A stretch of 64,000 nucleotides of DNA, taken from Erythrobacter sp. YT30 (GTDB taxonomy: Bacteria > Pseudomonadota > Alphaproteobacteria > Sphingomonadales > Sphingomonadaceae). Under the pieces are notes generated by a model that had not been told where the DNA came from, did no database searches, and was given only the letters and a program-made list of their open reading frames with translations. Below are positions 8,616 to 16,317 of the stretch, one piece after another. The first letter of the stretch is position 1; each line of letters begins with the position of its first letter. Both the position numbers and the translations under genes were made by a program. Location of the stretch: assembly GCF_001542875.1 (NCBI RefSeq), contig NZ_LMAF01000002.1:891501-955500 (forward strand). Direction: 5' to 3'.

Positions 8616-9953
8616 TTACTTGCGGATCGCTACCGAGCTTTTGGTTGTCCGGCGAAGAGTTTCCAATGCGTAATGCAGCTGAAAATCCTCGATGCCTTTT
8701 TCTTCCAATTGCTCTGCGGTTTGCTGGAAGCGCGGATCATCGATTGTATCGTCCTCCAGCTCCTCATCCTTGATGCCGAGTTCATTGATGAGGTGGCCGC
8801 GCAGATCGCTTTCACGCGTCTGATACTTCGCGCGCAATGCCATGTCAGGATCGGACAATTGCGGCACGGTGATATCAGGCTTGATCCCGCCTTCCTGAAC
8901 CGAATGGCCCGCTGGCGTAAAATAGCGTGCCGTCGTCAGCTTGAGTGCGGCATCAGACCCCAATGGCAGCAGCGACTGCACAGAGCCCTTACCAAAGCTG
9001 CGCTCCCCCATGATCAGCGCGCGGCGATGATCTTGCAGGGCGCCGGCGACAATTTCCGAAGCCGAGGCCGAACCAGCATCGATCAACACAATCACCGGAA
9101 TACCCTCGGCCATATCGCCGCGGAAAACGGTTTCTGCGTCATAGAGCAGCGTCTCACCACGAGCGCGTCCGCGCTGCGACACAATACGACCTTTATCGAG
9201 GAAGAGATCGGACAGAGCGACCGCTTCGTCCAAGCTGCCGCCCGGATTTGAGCGCAGATCGAGCACCAGACCGCTCAACCGGCCTGTCGCCTCGGTCTTG
9301 ATCGCATCATAGGCGCGATAGACATCGGCGCCCACATCAGCGGAGAATTCGTTGACGGTGATGACACCGATATTCCCGCTCGCGAGTTCGTGCGTCACCG
9401 GCTCAAGCTCGATAACGCCGCGTGTCACGTCAACTTCGAACGGTTCATCGCGGCCCGGGCGGAAGACGGTCAACTGAATGGATGTGCCGGCTTTTCCGCG
9501 CATGCGCGCAACCGCGTCATCAAGCTCCCCGCCATAGATGAGTTCGCCATCCAGATGCGTGATATAATCGCCAGCTTTCAGCCCCGCCTCATCGGCGGGC
9601 GAACCGCGAAACGGCGAAATGATCTTTACCGCGCCATCTTCCTGCACGACCGAGAGGCCGAGCCCTGAATAATTGCCGTCAATCAGAGTTTCGAGCCGCT
9701 GGAGATCGCTACCATCGAGATAGCCTGAATGCGGATCAAGCGCTGCGAGCATCCCGTCAATCGCGCCGCGCACCAACACATCATCTTCGACAGGCTCAAC
9801 ATAGTTCGCCTTGATCCGCTGATAGGTCGCGAAGAGTTTGGCGAATTCTGGACCGGCACGACCGTCGACTTGCGCCATAGTTGTGGTGGTTGCAGGGATC
9901 AGGGCAACGGCTGTCACAAGAGCAGCTGTGCGAGCGATAGCAGCAATTTTCAT
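8616..9953 (-). CDS. S41 carboxy-terminal processing protease (CtpA-like)
   Basis: A periplasmic serine protease that trims or degrades envelope proteins from their C-termini. The 445-residue protein has a signal peptide (MKIAAIARTAALVTAVALIPA, cleavage near TMAQ), an N-terminal helical region with LDPHSGYLD, a PDZ domain at about 80-160 (YSGLGLSV...PFRGSPADEAGLKAGDYI), and the S41 core. The catalytic Ser lies in GSASASEIVAGAL and the general-base Lys in SFGKGSVQS. The ATG at 9953 is preferred over an upstream TTG because it begins the signal peptide; GGAG lies 13 bases upstream. It sits between the envC-like gene and dsbB in the conserved minus-strand block. Confidence 0.92.
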   Translation of the reverse strand: MKIAAIARTAALVTAVALIPATTTTMAQVDGRAGPEFAKLFATYQRIKANYVEPVEDDVLVRGAIDGMLAALDPHSGYLDGSDLQRLETLIDGNYSGLGLSVVQEDGAVKIISPFRGSPADEAGLKAGDYITHLDGELIYGGELDDAVARMRGKAGTSIQLTVFRPGRDEPFEVDVTRGVIELEPVTHELASGNIGVITVNEFSADVGADVYRAYDAIKTEATGRLSGLVLDLRSNPGGSLDEAVALSDLFLDKGRIVSQRGRARGETLLYDAETVFRGDMAEGIPVIVLIDAGSASASEIVAGALQDHRRALIMGERSFGKGSVQSLLPLGSDAALKLTTARYFTPAGHSVQEGGIKPDITVPQLSDPDMALRAKYQTRESDLRGHLINELGIKDEELEDDTIDDPRFQQTAEQLEEKGIEDFQLHYALETLRRTTKSSVAIRK

Positions 9954-10111
9954 AAAGCGGGCGAGGCTCCTTTCAGTGCAAAATGCTATAGGCAAAGAAG
10001 CATGAACGCCAGATTATAACGCTGGGGCGTGGTTGGTGCGGTCCTAAATGGTACAGTTGGGGCGCGAAATATCTGATCTTTTTGCGATGTAACAGATGAC
10101 CTTCAGCTTGA

Positions 10112-11353
10112 TTATCGCATCAATTCCAATGGGTTGACCGTATCGCCATCCTGTCGAACCTCAACTGAAACAATCGGGTCGCTGCGCGCTGCAATTCCCA
10201 GCGGACTGCCTGCAATAACGCTGGCGCCAACGCCCACATCAATCCGGCCCATGCCGGTTACGAGGCTGGTCCACCCATTTTCATGTTCAATAATCACGAT
10301 TCGATCATAGCCGCGATAAGGCCCGGCAAAGACGATCCGGCCGCTCGCCGGCGCGACAACTTGCGCACCGGGCGAGGGAACGAGGGCGATGCCATTGCTG
10401 GGCAGGCCGCTTGTACCGCGCTCTCCAAATCCCGCCAATGTCCGCCCCTGCACGGGAAGCTGGAATGGCGATGGCGCAGCGCCGTTCTGCGGCGCTTGCG
10501 TTGGATCAGGGGCAGGATCTTCTATGGCGGTGTCCGATGGCGCAGCACTGAGATTGGCGGGGCGAATTTTGGGGCCGGGCAGGGCGGCAAGTTCGCGGCG
10601 AAGCTTGGCATTGTTGTCCAGCCGATCAATCAGACCATCGAGATCGCGCGCCTCCTCTGCGAGAGCCAAGGCGCGCTCGTTTTCGCGCACAGCATTGGAG
10701 CGCGCGTTTTGGGAGGCGAGCCTTTGCTGTTCTTCGATTGCAGCCAATTCAACGCGGCGTTGCTGTAATTCCACCTCGGCTTGGCGAACACTGCCCAAAG
10801 CATCGGCGGCGTCCTGTTCGGCGACTTTGCCACGCTCCAATTCGCTGCGCAGATCGCTCGTCCGGCTACGAATTTCAGGGACCGCGGTGGCTAGAACCGC
10901 GCGGACGTAGACGAGGTCTTTAAGGCTGCCTGGCTGAAGCGCAGAAAGCGTGACGGGCCTGCGCGATGTGGTTTGCAAGGCGCTCGTCAGCCGTACGAGG
11001 GGTTCTCTCCTTTCTGCTAGACGTGCCGAAATCGCCTGTCGCCGCGCCTGGGCGAGGGAATAGCGGGCCTGCGCCGCCGTAATGTCGGCTTCTGATTGTT
11101 GGACACGGGCGGCAAGCGCTGCAGCCTCGCGCGCCGCTTTATCGGCTGCTTCGATGGCCTCGTCTGCCTCCGCTTGCAGGCGCGCTGCACGCTCTTCTGC
11201 GCGCGCGCTTTCCTTTGTCGCGCGCTCCAGTTCGGAAGCTGCCGTTTCGGGATCGGTCAGCGTAATGGCGCTGCGCTGCGAATAAGCGCTCGGTATGGCG
11301 AGCATTAAGCCTGCTATTCCGGCGAGCAATGCTGGGACAATAAAGCGCTGCAT
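10112..11353 (-). CDS. EnvC-like murein hydrolase activator (degenerate LytM domain)
   Basis: The 413-residue exported protein has a signal peptide, a long coiled coil (about 30-230, rich in Ala, Glu and Arg with heptad-like spacing), a Pro-rich linker, and a C-terminal LytM/M23 fold from about 305. The zinc ligands are missing: where active enzymes have HxxxD the sequence reads GIALVPS, and the HLHFE position reads IVSVEVR. That is the EnvC pattern, a non-catalytic activator of amidases that split septal peptidoglycan. The ATG at 11353 is preceded by AGGA and lies 4 bases after the rlmH stop. A longer frame overlapping rlmH is open but has no good start. Confidence 0.88.
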   Translation of the reverse strand: MQRFIVPALLAGIAGLMLAIPSAYSQRSAITLTDPETAASELERATKESARAEERAARLQAEADEAIEAADKAAREAAALAARVQQSEADITAAQARYSLAQARRQAISARLAERREPLVRLTSALQTTSRRPVTLSALQPGSLKDLVYVRAVLATAVPEIRSRTSDLRSELERGKVAEQDAADALGSVRQAEVELQQRRVELAAIEEQQRLASQNARSNAVRENERALALAEEARDLDGLIDRLDNNAKLRRELAALPGPKIRPANLSAAPSDTAIEDPAPDPTQAPQNGAAPSPFQLPVQGRTLAGFGERGTSGLPSNGIALVPSPGAQVVAPASGRIVFAGPYRGYDRIVIIEHENGWTSLVTGMGRIDVGVGASVIAGSPLGIAARSDPIVSVEVRQDGDTVNPLELMR

Positions 11354-11357
11354 GGCC

Positions 11358-11780
11358 CTATCCTGCCCGATGATAGGGGTGACCAGCAAGAATGCTGGTG
11401 GCGCGGTAGAGCTGCTCCATCAACATCGCGCGAGCCATCAGATGCGGCCATGTTGCTGGGCCAAACGCATACAAGAGATCGGCTTGGGCGCGTTCTTCAT
11501 TGCTGTGCCCATCGGCGGCCCCAATCACAAAGCGCGCCTCGCGAATGCCATCATCGCGCCAGCGACCCAGGATTTGCGCAAACTCCTCAGACGGCAAAGC
11601 TTTGCCGCGCTCATCAAGCAGCACAGTGCGGTGCGGGGTCTGCGGGTCCGGTATCCGGCCACCTGTCTCAGGCAATTCAGTCAATTTGGTGGCCCAGGTG
11701 ATCCGCTTGTCATAACGCGCGACAAGCTCCGCCTCGGGTGAACGAGCAATCTTTCCGCGAGCGATGATATGGAGGAGAAT
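11358..11780 (-). CDS. rlmH: 23S rRNA pseudouridine-1915 N3-methyltransferase RlmH, apparent ATT start
   Basis: RlmH is a small SPOUT methyltransferase that modifies pseudouridine 1915 of 23S rRNA in assembled ribosomes. From 11780 the frame reads ILLHIIARGKIARSPEAEL, the classic RlmH N-terminus, and continues through TELPETGGRIP, VLLDERGK, FVIGAADGHS (SAM-binding) and the C-terminal EQLYRATSILAGHPYHRAG. Length is 140 residues, near the normal size. No ATG, GTG or TTG precedes this N-terminus in frame: an in-frame TGA lies two codons upstream of the ATT at 11780. The first TTG in frame is at 11684 and would remove 32 residues of the fold. ATT fits the family boundary exactly, with a weak GGTGAAG upstream. 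A sequencing error is the alternative. Confidence 0.85.
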   Translation of the reverse strand: MLLHIIARGKIARSPEAELVARYDKRITWATKLTELPETGGRIPDPQTPHRTVLLDERGKALPSEEFAQILGRWRDDGIREARFVIGAADGHSNEERAQADLLYAFGPATWPHLMARAMLMEQLYRATSILAGHPYHRAG

Positions 11781-11854
11781 CTTGCTTCACCATCGGCCTT
11801 GTACCAATCGGGGCGCGAAGCGGACCGCAAGGCCGACCGGCCGCCCGCAGCGAT

Positions 11855-11870
11855 GCGGCCTTCAGGCCGC
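11855..11870. other. compact GC-rich hairpin in the rsfS-rlmH gap
   Basis: GCGGCCT at 11855-11861 and AGGCCGC at 11864-11870 are perfect complements with almost no loop; the more likely form is a 6-bp stem with a TTCA tetraloop. It lies in the 129-base gap between rsfS and rlmH. There is no T-run, so it is not an intrinsic terminator. It could be a processing or attenuation element. Confidence 0.4.
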
Positions 11871-11909
11871 GTGAGCGAGGAGATCGCACCCCGGATGGGG
11901 CGCGTAAAA

Positions 11910-12329
11910 CTAAGAAACCTTCGCCTCGCCACTCTCAAACGACCACATACGTTCAAGGTTGTAGAAGCTGCGCACTTCGGGGCGGAACAGGTGTACCACC
12001 ACATCGCCTGCATCGATCAGCACCCAGTCCGCTGCTGGCAAACCTTCGACGCGTGCAGGGCCAAAGCCTGCCTGCTTCACTTTTTCGGCAAGCTTTTGCG
12101 CCATTGAGGCGACCTGACGCGTCGAGCGACCGCTCGCAATCACCATGTAATCGGCAATTGAGCTTTTGCCCTCAAGCGGGATGGAAACGACTTCTTGCGC
12201 CTGATCATCGTCCAATTGCGCAAGCACAAGATCGTGCAGACTGTTTTCACTCATATTGATTCTGCGCATAGCGGGATTTGCTCCCTGTTGCGACATTTGC
12301 GTGGGCGTTACGCCTGATAGCTGCGTCAT
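11910..12329 (-). CDS. rsfS: ribosome silencing factor RsfS
   Basis: RsfS binds ribosomal protein uL14 and blocks subunit joining when nutrients are short. The core reads LHDLVLAQLDDDQAQEVVSIPLEGKSSIADYMVIASGRSTRQV, then ADWVLIDAGDVVVHLFRPEVRSFYNLERMW, all diagnostic. Several in-frame starts exist: ATG at 12329 (139 residues, GGGAGATAA upstream), 12296, 12269 (AGGGAG upstream) and 12254 (just before the conserved domain). I keep 12329 because related proteins carry a variable N-terminal extension; 12269 is nearly as good. It follows nadD by 87 bases, and the rsfS-nadD pairing is conserved in many bacteria. Confidence 0.93.
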   Translation of the reverse strand: MTQLSGVTPTQMSQQGANPAMRRINMSENSLHDLVLAQLDDDQAQEVVSIPLEGKSSIADYMVIASGRSTRQVASMAQKLAEKVKQAGFGPARVEGLPAADWVLIDAGDVVVHLFRPEVRSFYNLERMWSFESGEAKVS

Positions 12330-12416
12330 AGCTAAGCATTTATCTCCCAATCGCAGCGAAAATGGACCGAACACTCAGGCTCCCCGAACGGACAAAAGCC
12401 TGAGAGATACCGCGCA

Positions 12417-13094
12417 TTATGCGCTCTCTCCTTCGGTCTTACCCAAGGGATCATCGCTGCCTGAAAGTTTGCGGAATGTGAGGCGATCACGTGGGGCCGC
12501 GCCCTGATATTGCAAGGCCCAGTCGCTGTTTTCACGGCGAATGGCCGTGGCCGAGCGAGCATCCGGATCGAAACGCATGAACACCAGTGCCGGCGTCTCC
12601 ATTTTGCGCTTTTTCCTAAAGCTGGCAGCAGACACCTGATAGCGCCTGAGCCAGGCCATGGCGGGGCTCGTCATGGCATCTGCATTATATCCCGGCCTTG
12701 CAATCACTGCAATCGGCACGGCTCTCGCAATGTCGCGCCAATCCTTCCATTGATGGAATTGGGCAAGGTTGTCAGAGCCCATAAGCCACACAAATTGGCG
12801 GGTTTTATAGCGATTTTTGAGCTTCTTGAGAGTTTCCACAGTGTAGCGGGTTTGAAGCTGTTTCTCGATCGCCGTCGGAACAATTGGCGCGCGCCTAGCC
12901 ATCTCTTCTGCTGACCTTAATCGAGCCGCCATCGGAGCCATTCCGGCCTTTTGCTTGAGGGGATTTCCCGGCGAAACGAGCCACCACACCTCGTCCAATC
13001 CCAGCGCTTCAATCGAGAAAAGGGTTATACGGCGATGCCCGCCATGCGCAGGATTGAAACTGCCTCCCAAAAGGCCAATTCGGCGCGAGACCAT
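12417..13094 (-). CDS. nadD: nicotinate-nucleotide adenylyltransferase
   Basis: NadD joins nicotinate mononucleotide and ATP to make deamido-NAD, the central step of NAD synthesis. The 225-residue protein opens with RRIGLLGGSFNPAHGGHRR, the nucleotidyltransferase GxFxPxHxGH motif, and contains the WLMGSDNLAQFHQW segment typical of NadD. The C-terminal ISSTxIR element is degenerate here (RSATAIRREN). The ATG at 13094 places the start 8 bases after the proA stop. An upstream ATG at 13139 would overlap proA by 37 bases and add 15 unconserved residues. No strong ribosome-binding site is visible, so translational coupling to proA is plausible. Confidence 0.92.
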   Translation of the reverse strand: MVSRRIGLLGGSFNPAHGGHRRITLFSIEALGLDEVWWLVSPGNPLKQKAGMAPMAARLRSAEEMARRAPIVPTAIEKQLQTRYTVETLKKLKNRYKTRQFVWLMGSDNLAQFHQWKDWRDIARAVPIAVIARPGYNADAMTSPAMAWLRRYQVSAASFRKKRKMETPALVFMRFDPDARSATAIRRENSDWALQYQGAAPRDRLTFRKLSGSDDPLGKTEGESA

Positions 13095-13102
13095 CGGGCC
13101 GG

Positions 13103-14389
13103 TCAGGGCCTGATCTGTCCGGAACCGCGCACGATCCATTTGTACGTCGTCAGCCCCTCCAGAGCCACGGGCCCGCGCGCATGCAAACGCCCTGTGGCAA
13201 TGCCGATTTCTGCACCGAGGCCAAATTCTCCGCCGTCAGCGAACTGGGTCGAGGCATTGTGCATCACAATCGCGCTGTCGACGTCGGCAAAGAAATGCGC
13301 CGCTGCGGCATCATCTTCGGTGATGATCGCATCTGTGTGATTGGAAGAATGCCGCTCAATATGCTGAGTTGCCGCCTCAATATCATCGACAATCGCCACC
13401 GAAACCACGGATTCGAGATATTCGGTGTCCCAATCATTCGCGCTGACTGGCGTGACGCGCGGATCAAGCGCGGCGATCCGCTCATCCCCGCGCACTTCGC
13501 ATCCTGCATCAAGCAGATCGGCGACAATGGCCTTTGGATCAGAAAAACCCGCATCCATCAGCAGTGTCTCCATCGCCCCGCAAACGCCTGTTCGGCGCAT
13601 CTTCGCGTTAAGCGCAATGGCGCGCGCCATTTCTGGATCAGCAGCGGAATGGATGTATGTGTGGCAAATGCCGTCAAGATGCGCGAGGACTGGCACGCGC
13701 GCGTCCCGTTGCACCCGCTCCACCAGCGAGCGGCCACCGCGCGGTATGATCATGTCAATGAGGCCGTGCGCTGTCAGCATGGCGCCAACGGCTGCGCGGT
13801 CCTGCGTGGGCATAAGCTGCACCGCATCGGCGGGCACACCGGCTTTGCCAAATCCTTCGAGTAAAGCTGCGTGAATGGCACGGTTGGAATTCACCGCTTC
13901 ACTTCCGCCACGCAAAAGCACAGCATTGCCGGTGCGCACACACAGCGCCGCCGTGTCGGCCGTGACGTTGGGGCGGCTTTCATAGATGATGCCGATTAAC
14001 CCGATAGGCACTCGAATGCGCGATAGCTCTAACCCATTTGGCGGTTCAGTCTTATCGATAATTTGACCGACCGGATCGGGAAGCGCGGCAATCGCATCAA
14101 GTCCACTCGCAATTCCATCAACTCGAGCAGGATCCAGCGTCAATCGATCAAGCATGGCGCCCGAAAGCCCGCTCGCTTTGCCAGCCTCTACGTCGATTGC
14201 GTTGGCAGCAAGTATTGCATCGCGATTTTCGCGAAGACTTTCTGCTGCAAAGACAAGAGCTTGTACGCGTTTCTCGCTCGAAAGAGCTGCCAATGGACGC
14301 TGGGCGGCGCGACCCTTTCGCGAAAGAGCCAAAACGAGTTCTTCGGGGTCCAAAGCGGTGTTTAGATCAGGGTGCGATTGCGTTGCCAT
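13103..14389 (-). CDS. proA: glutamate-5-semialdehyde dehydrogenase (gamma-glutamyl phosphate reductase)
   Basis: ProA reduces gamma-glutamyl phosphate to glutamate-5-semialdehyde with NADPH in proline synthesis. The 428-residue protein shows RVPIGLIGIIYESRPNVTADTAALC, RGGSEAVNSN, IPRGGRSLVERV and the catalytic cysteine in RRTGVCGAME. It ends with EGLTTYKWIVRGSGQIRP, as ProA proteins do. The ATG at 14389 has a GGAG only 2 bases before it, which is too close to be ideal; a TTG at 14410 is the alternative. proB is not in the window. It is the first gene of the minus-strand block running to 6.8 kb, so its upstream 250 bases probably hold the operon promoter. Confidence 0.94.
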   Translation of the reverse strand: MATQSHPDLNTALDPEELVLALSRKGRAAQRPLAALSSEKRVQALVFAAESLRENRDAILAANAIDVEAGKASGLSGAMLDRLTLDPARVDGIASGLDAIAALPDPVGQIIDKTEPPNGLELSRIRVPIGLIGIIYESRPNVTADTAALCVRTGNAVLLRGGSEAVNSNRAIHAALLEGFGKAGVPADAVQLMPTQDRAAVGAMLTAHGLIDMIIPRGGRSLVERVQRDARVPVLAHLDGICHTYIHSAADPEMARAIALNAKMRRTGVCGAMETLLMDAGFSDPKAIVADLLDAGCEVRGDERIAALDPRVTPVSANDWDTEYLESVVSVAIVDDIEAATQHIERHSSNHTDAIITEDDAAAAHFFADVDSAIVMHNASTQFADGGEFGLGAEIGIATGRLHARGPVALEGLTTYKWIVRGSGQIRP

Positions 14390-14662
14390 AACTCCGGTTA
14401 GCAGGATCAAACCACGATGTCAGTCAAGTCGTGCAGGCTTTGTTGCAGCTGAACATTAGTGCGGCAGCTTGTCGCGAGTTTCCGCGTAGATCCCCCGATC
14501 ATTGAGGTCGGAGTTTGTGGAAATTTCCGCTCTATTGCCGCCCGATGAACGTTTCGTCCCGATTCCTGAGCAGTTCAACTATTCCACAGCGGGAGAGATT
14601 CGATTGTTAAGAACTCCATTGTTAACGCCCGGCCAACTTATAAAAAGACCATTGGGGCGCCC

Positions 14663-15859
14663 TTGTCGCAAAGAGCTGATAGAAAGCCGCTTACCGAGCG
14701 GCTGCAAGAACGTTTTCCTGAGCGCGAGTTTTTTATGCGCTCACAAGGTAATATGCGATTCCTGACCGTAACCACCCGTTTGCAGGTGACCGCCGTAGCA
14801 ATCTCGCTCGCGGCGGCATTCGTTTGTGTGGCCGCGATGCTGGCGATGGCGTGGGGGCAGTACCGCGCTGAAAGCGATCTTGCGTCCTTCCAAAAGAAAT
14901 CGGCCCATATTGCGACGACCGAAGAGCGCATCGATGCGTACGGCAATGATCTTGAAAACGTCGTCGAAGAGCTGAAGGCAAAGCAGGACTTCCTCGATGA
15001 GACCGTCAGAATGCTGCCGGTCGATGTTACTGACCCCAATACAAACGTCACCGACTCGAGTTCCGAAACTGCTGAAACAGTCGAAAAAATTGGTGCTTTG
15101 CTTCCACAGGCGCGCGGCCTTGCTGAAATCGAGGCGCGTCAGATCGCCTTTGTCGAACGGCTCACCCGCTTTGCCGATGCGCGCGCGAGAAAGGCCGAAG
15201 AGGCGATGCGCAAGCTTAACCTTGATCCCAAGCAGTTAGCGCGCAATGCCGCAAGAACGGGCCGGGCCAGCACGGGTGGTCCGCTCGAATTGCTTGCGAC
15301 AGCCGCTGATGGATCGATCGATCCGCGGTTTGAACGCCTTGGCCTCAGCCTTGCTCGCATGAACTCGCTTGAACGCGCTCTTGAAGGCATTCCGCATGTC
15401 GTGCCTGCGGCACAGGACAAAATCACATCTGATTTCGGTTATCGCCGCGATCCCTTCAATGGCAGGGGCGCGATGCATGGCGGCATTGATTTCAAAGGCA
15501 AGATCAACTCGCCGATTTTCGCCGCAGCCACAGGTGAAGTGGTCTTCGCAGGCTGGAAAGGTGGCTATGGACGCGTTATCGATATTCGCCACGCGAACGG
15601 CATGGTCACCCGCTACGCTCACCTTTATCGGATTGGCGTGAAAGTTGGCGATGCGGTACAGGCTGGCGACACGATTGGCGGCCTTGGCAGTTCAGGGCGA
15701 TCAACCGGGCCGCACCTGCACTTTGAAGTTCGCATAAACGACAAAGCGGTCAATCCGCGCCCATTTTTGGAGAGTGCCTCCGATGTTCTCAAGGAAGTCA
15801 GAGCAACCAGTGGAGCCTCAAAGCCCCGCACCGCAACCGCAGCCAAAGCAAGCCGCTAA
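14663..15859 (+). CDS. M23 family peptidoglycan endopeptidase with membrane anchor and coiled coil
   Basis: A LytM-type zinc endopeptidase of 398 residues. It has a short cytoplasmic N-terminus, one membrane helix (about residues 43-64), a coiled-coil region (about 70-215), and the M23 domain from about 265. The zinc ligands are intact: HGGID gives HxxxD and HLHFEVR gives the HxH. The best start is TTG at 14663 (SQRADRKPL...), since conserved-looking basic text begins there; the next ATG is at 14735. The last 77 bases overlap the start of the bactofilin gene in another frame. The M23-bactofilin pairing is known in alphaproteobacteria and Epsilonproteobacteria, where bactofilin scaffolds localise the hydrolase for cell shape. 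Confidence 0.9.
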   Translation: MSQRADRKPLTERLQERFPEREFFMRSQGNMRFLTVTTRLQVTAVAISLAAAFVCVAAMLAMAWGQYRAESDLASFQKKSAHIATTEERIDAYGNDLENVVEELKAKQDFLDETVRMLPVDVTDPNTNVTDSSSETAETVEKIGALLPQARGLAEIEARQIAFVERLTRFADARARKAEEAMRKLNLDPKQLARNAARTGRASTGGPLELLATAADGSIDPRFERLGLSLARMNSLERALEGIPHVVPAAQDKITSDFGYRRDPFNGRGAMHGGIDFKGKINSPIFAAATGEVVFAGWKGGYGRVIDIRHANGMVTRYAHLYRIGVKVGDAVQAGDTIGGLGSSGRSTGPHLHFEVRINDKAVNPRPFLESASDVLKEVRATSGASKPRTATAAKASR

Positions 15860-16277
15860 ATCTCAAGGAAGACAAATGCCTTCATCCAATTCGACCTTTT
15901 CCGTCCTCGGCTCGGATGTCGTCATAAAAGGCGATATCAGCGCGTCTGCTGATCTGCACATTGACGGCACAGTGGAAGGCGATATCAAGTGCGCGTCAAT
16001 CGTGCAGGGCGAAGGCAGCAACATCAGCGGCAGCGTGATGGCAGAAACCGCTCGGCTTTCCGGCAAGGTAGCCGGATCCATCACGGCTCGCGAGCTGGTG
16101 ATCCTCAAATCCGCTTTCATCGAAGGTGATGTGCATTATGATGCGCTCACAATCGAACAGGGCGCTCAGGTCGATGGACGCTTTGCCCCCAATGCGCAGC
16201 GCCAGGCGAAAAACGAGACACCACGCCCCGTCAAAAAGCCGGACACAGGCGAAGAAAAGCTCCAGATCGCGAGCTAA
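15783..16277 (+). CDS. bactofilin family cytoskeletal protein
   Basis: Bactofilins polymerise without nucleotide into filaments that position peptidoglycan enzymes. The 164-residue protein has a Pro/Gln-rich N-terminal tail (about 1-35), then the DUF583 beta-helix core: STFSVLGSDVVIKGDISASADLHIDGTVEGDI, then repeated turns such as GSVMAETARLSGKVAGSITARELVILKS. The Pro/Lys-rich C-terminal tail is also typical. The start is the ATG at 15783, with GGAGAG 8 bases upstream inside the peptidase gene, so the two reading frames overlap by 77 bases. A later ATG at 15876 would remove the tail. Coupled expression with the M23 peptidase suggests joint action. Confidence 0.9.
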   Translation: MFSRKSEQPVEPQSPAPQPQPKQAAKSQGRQMPSSNSTFSVLGSDVVIKGDISASADLHIDGTVEGDIKCASIVQGEGSNISGSVMAETARLSGKVAGSITARELVILKSAFIEGDVHYDALTIEQGAQVDGRFAPNAQRQAKNETPRPVKKPDTGEEKLQIAS

Positions 16278-16317
16278 CCCGATTTGAGAGGCGCGCCGGG
16301 CTGCGAACCGGCTGCGC

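Noticed and set aside
8526-9251. Long plus-strand frame across the S41 protease
   Set aside because: Antisense shadow of a well-supported gene; no family similarity in the translation.
11681-12013. Minus-strand 110-residue frame across rsfS and its downstream gap
   Set aside because: Different frame from rlmH and rsfS; crosses both without any motif.
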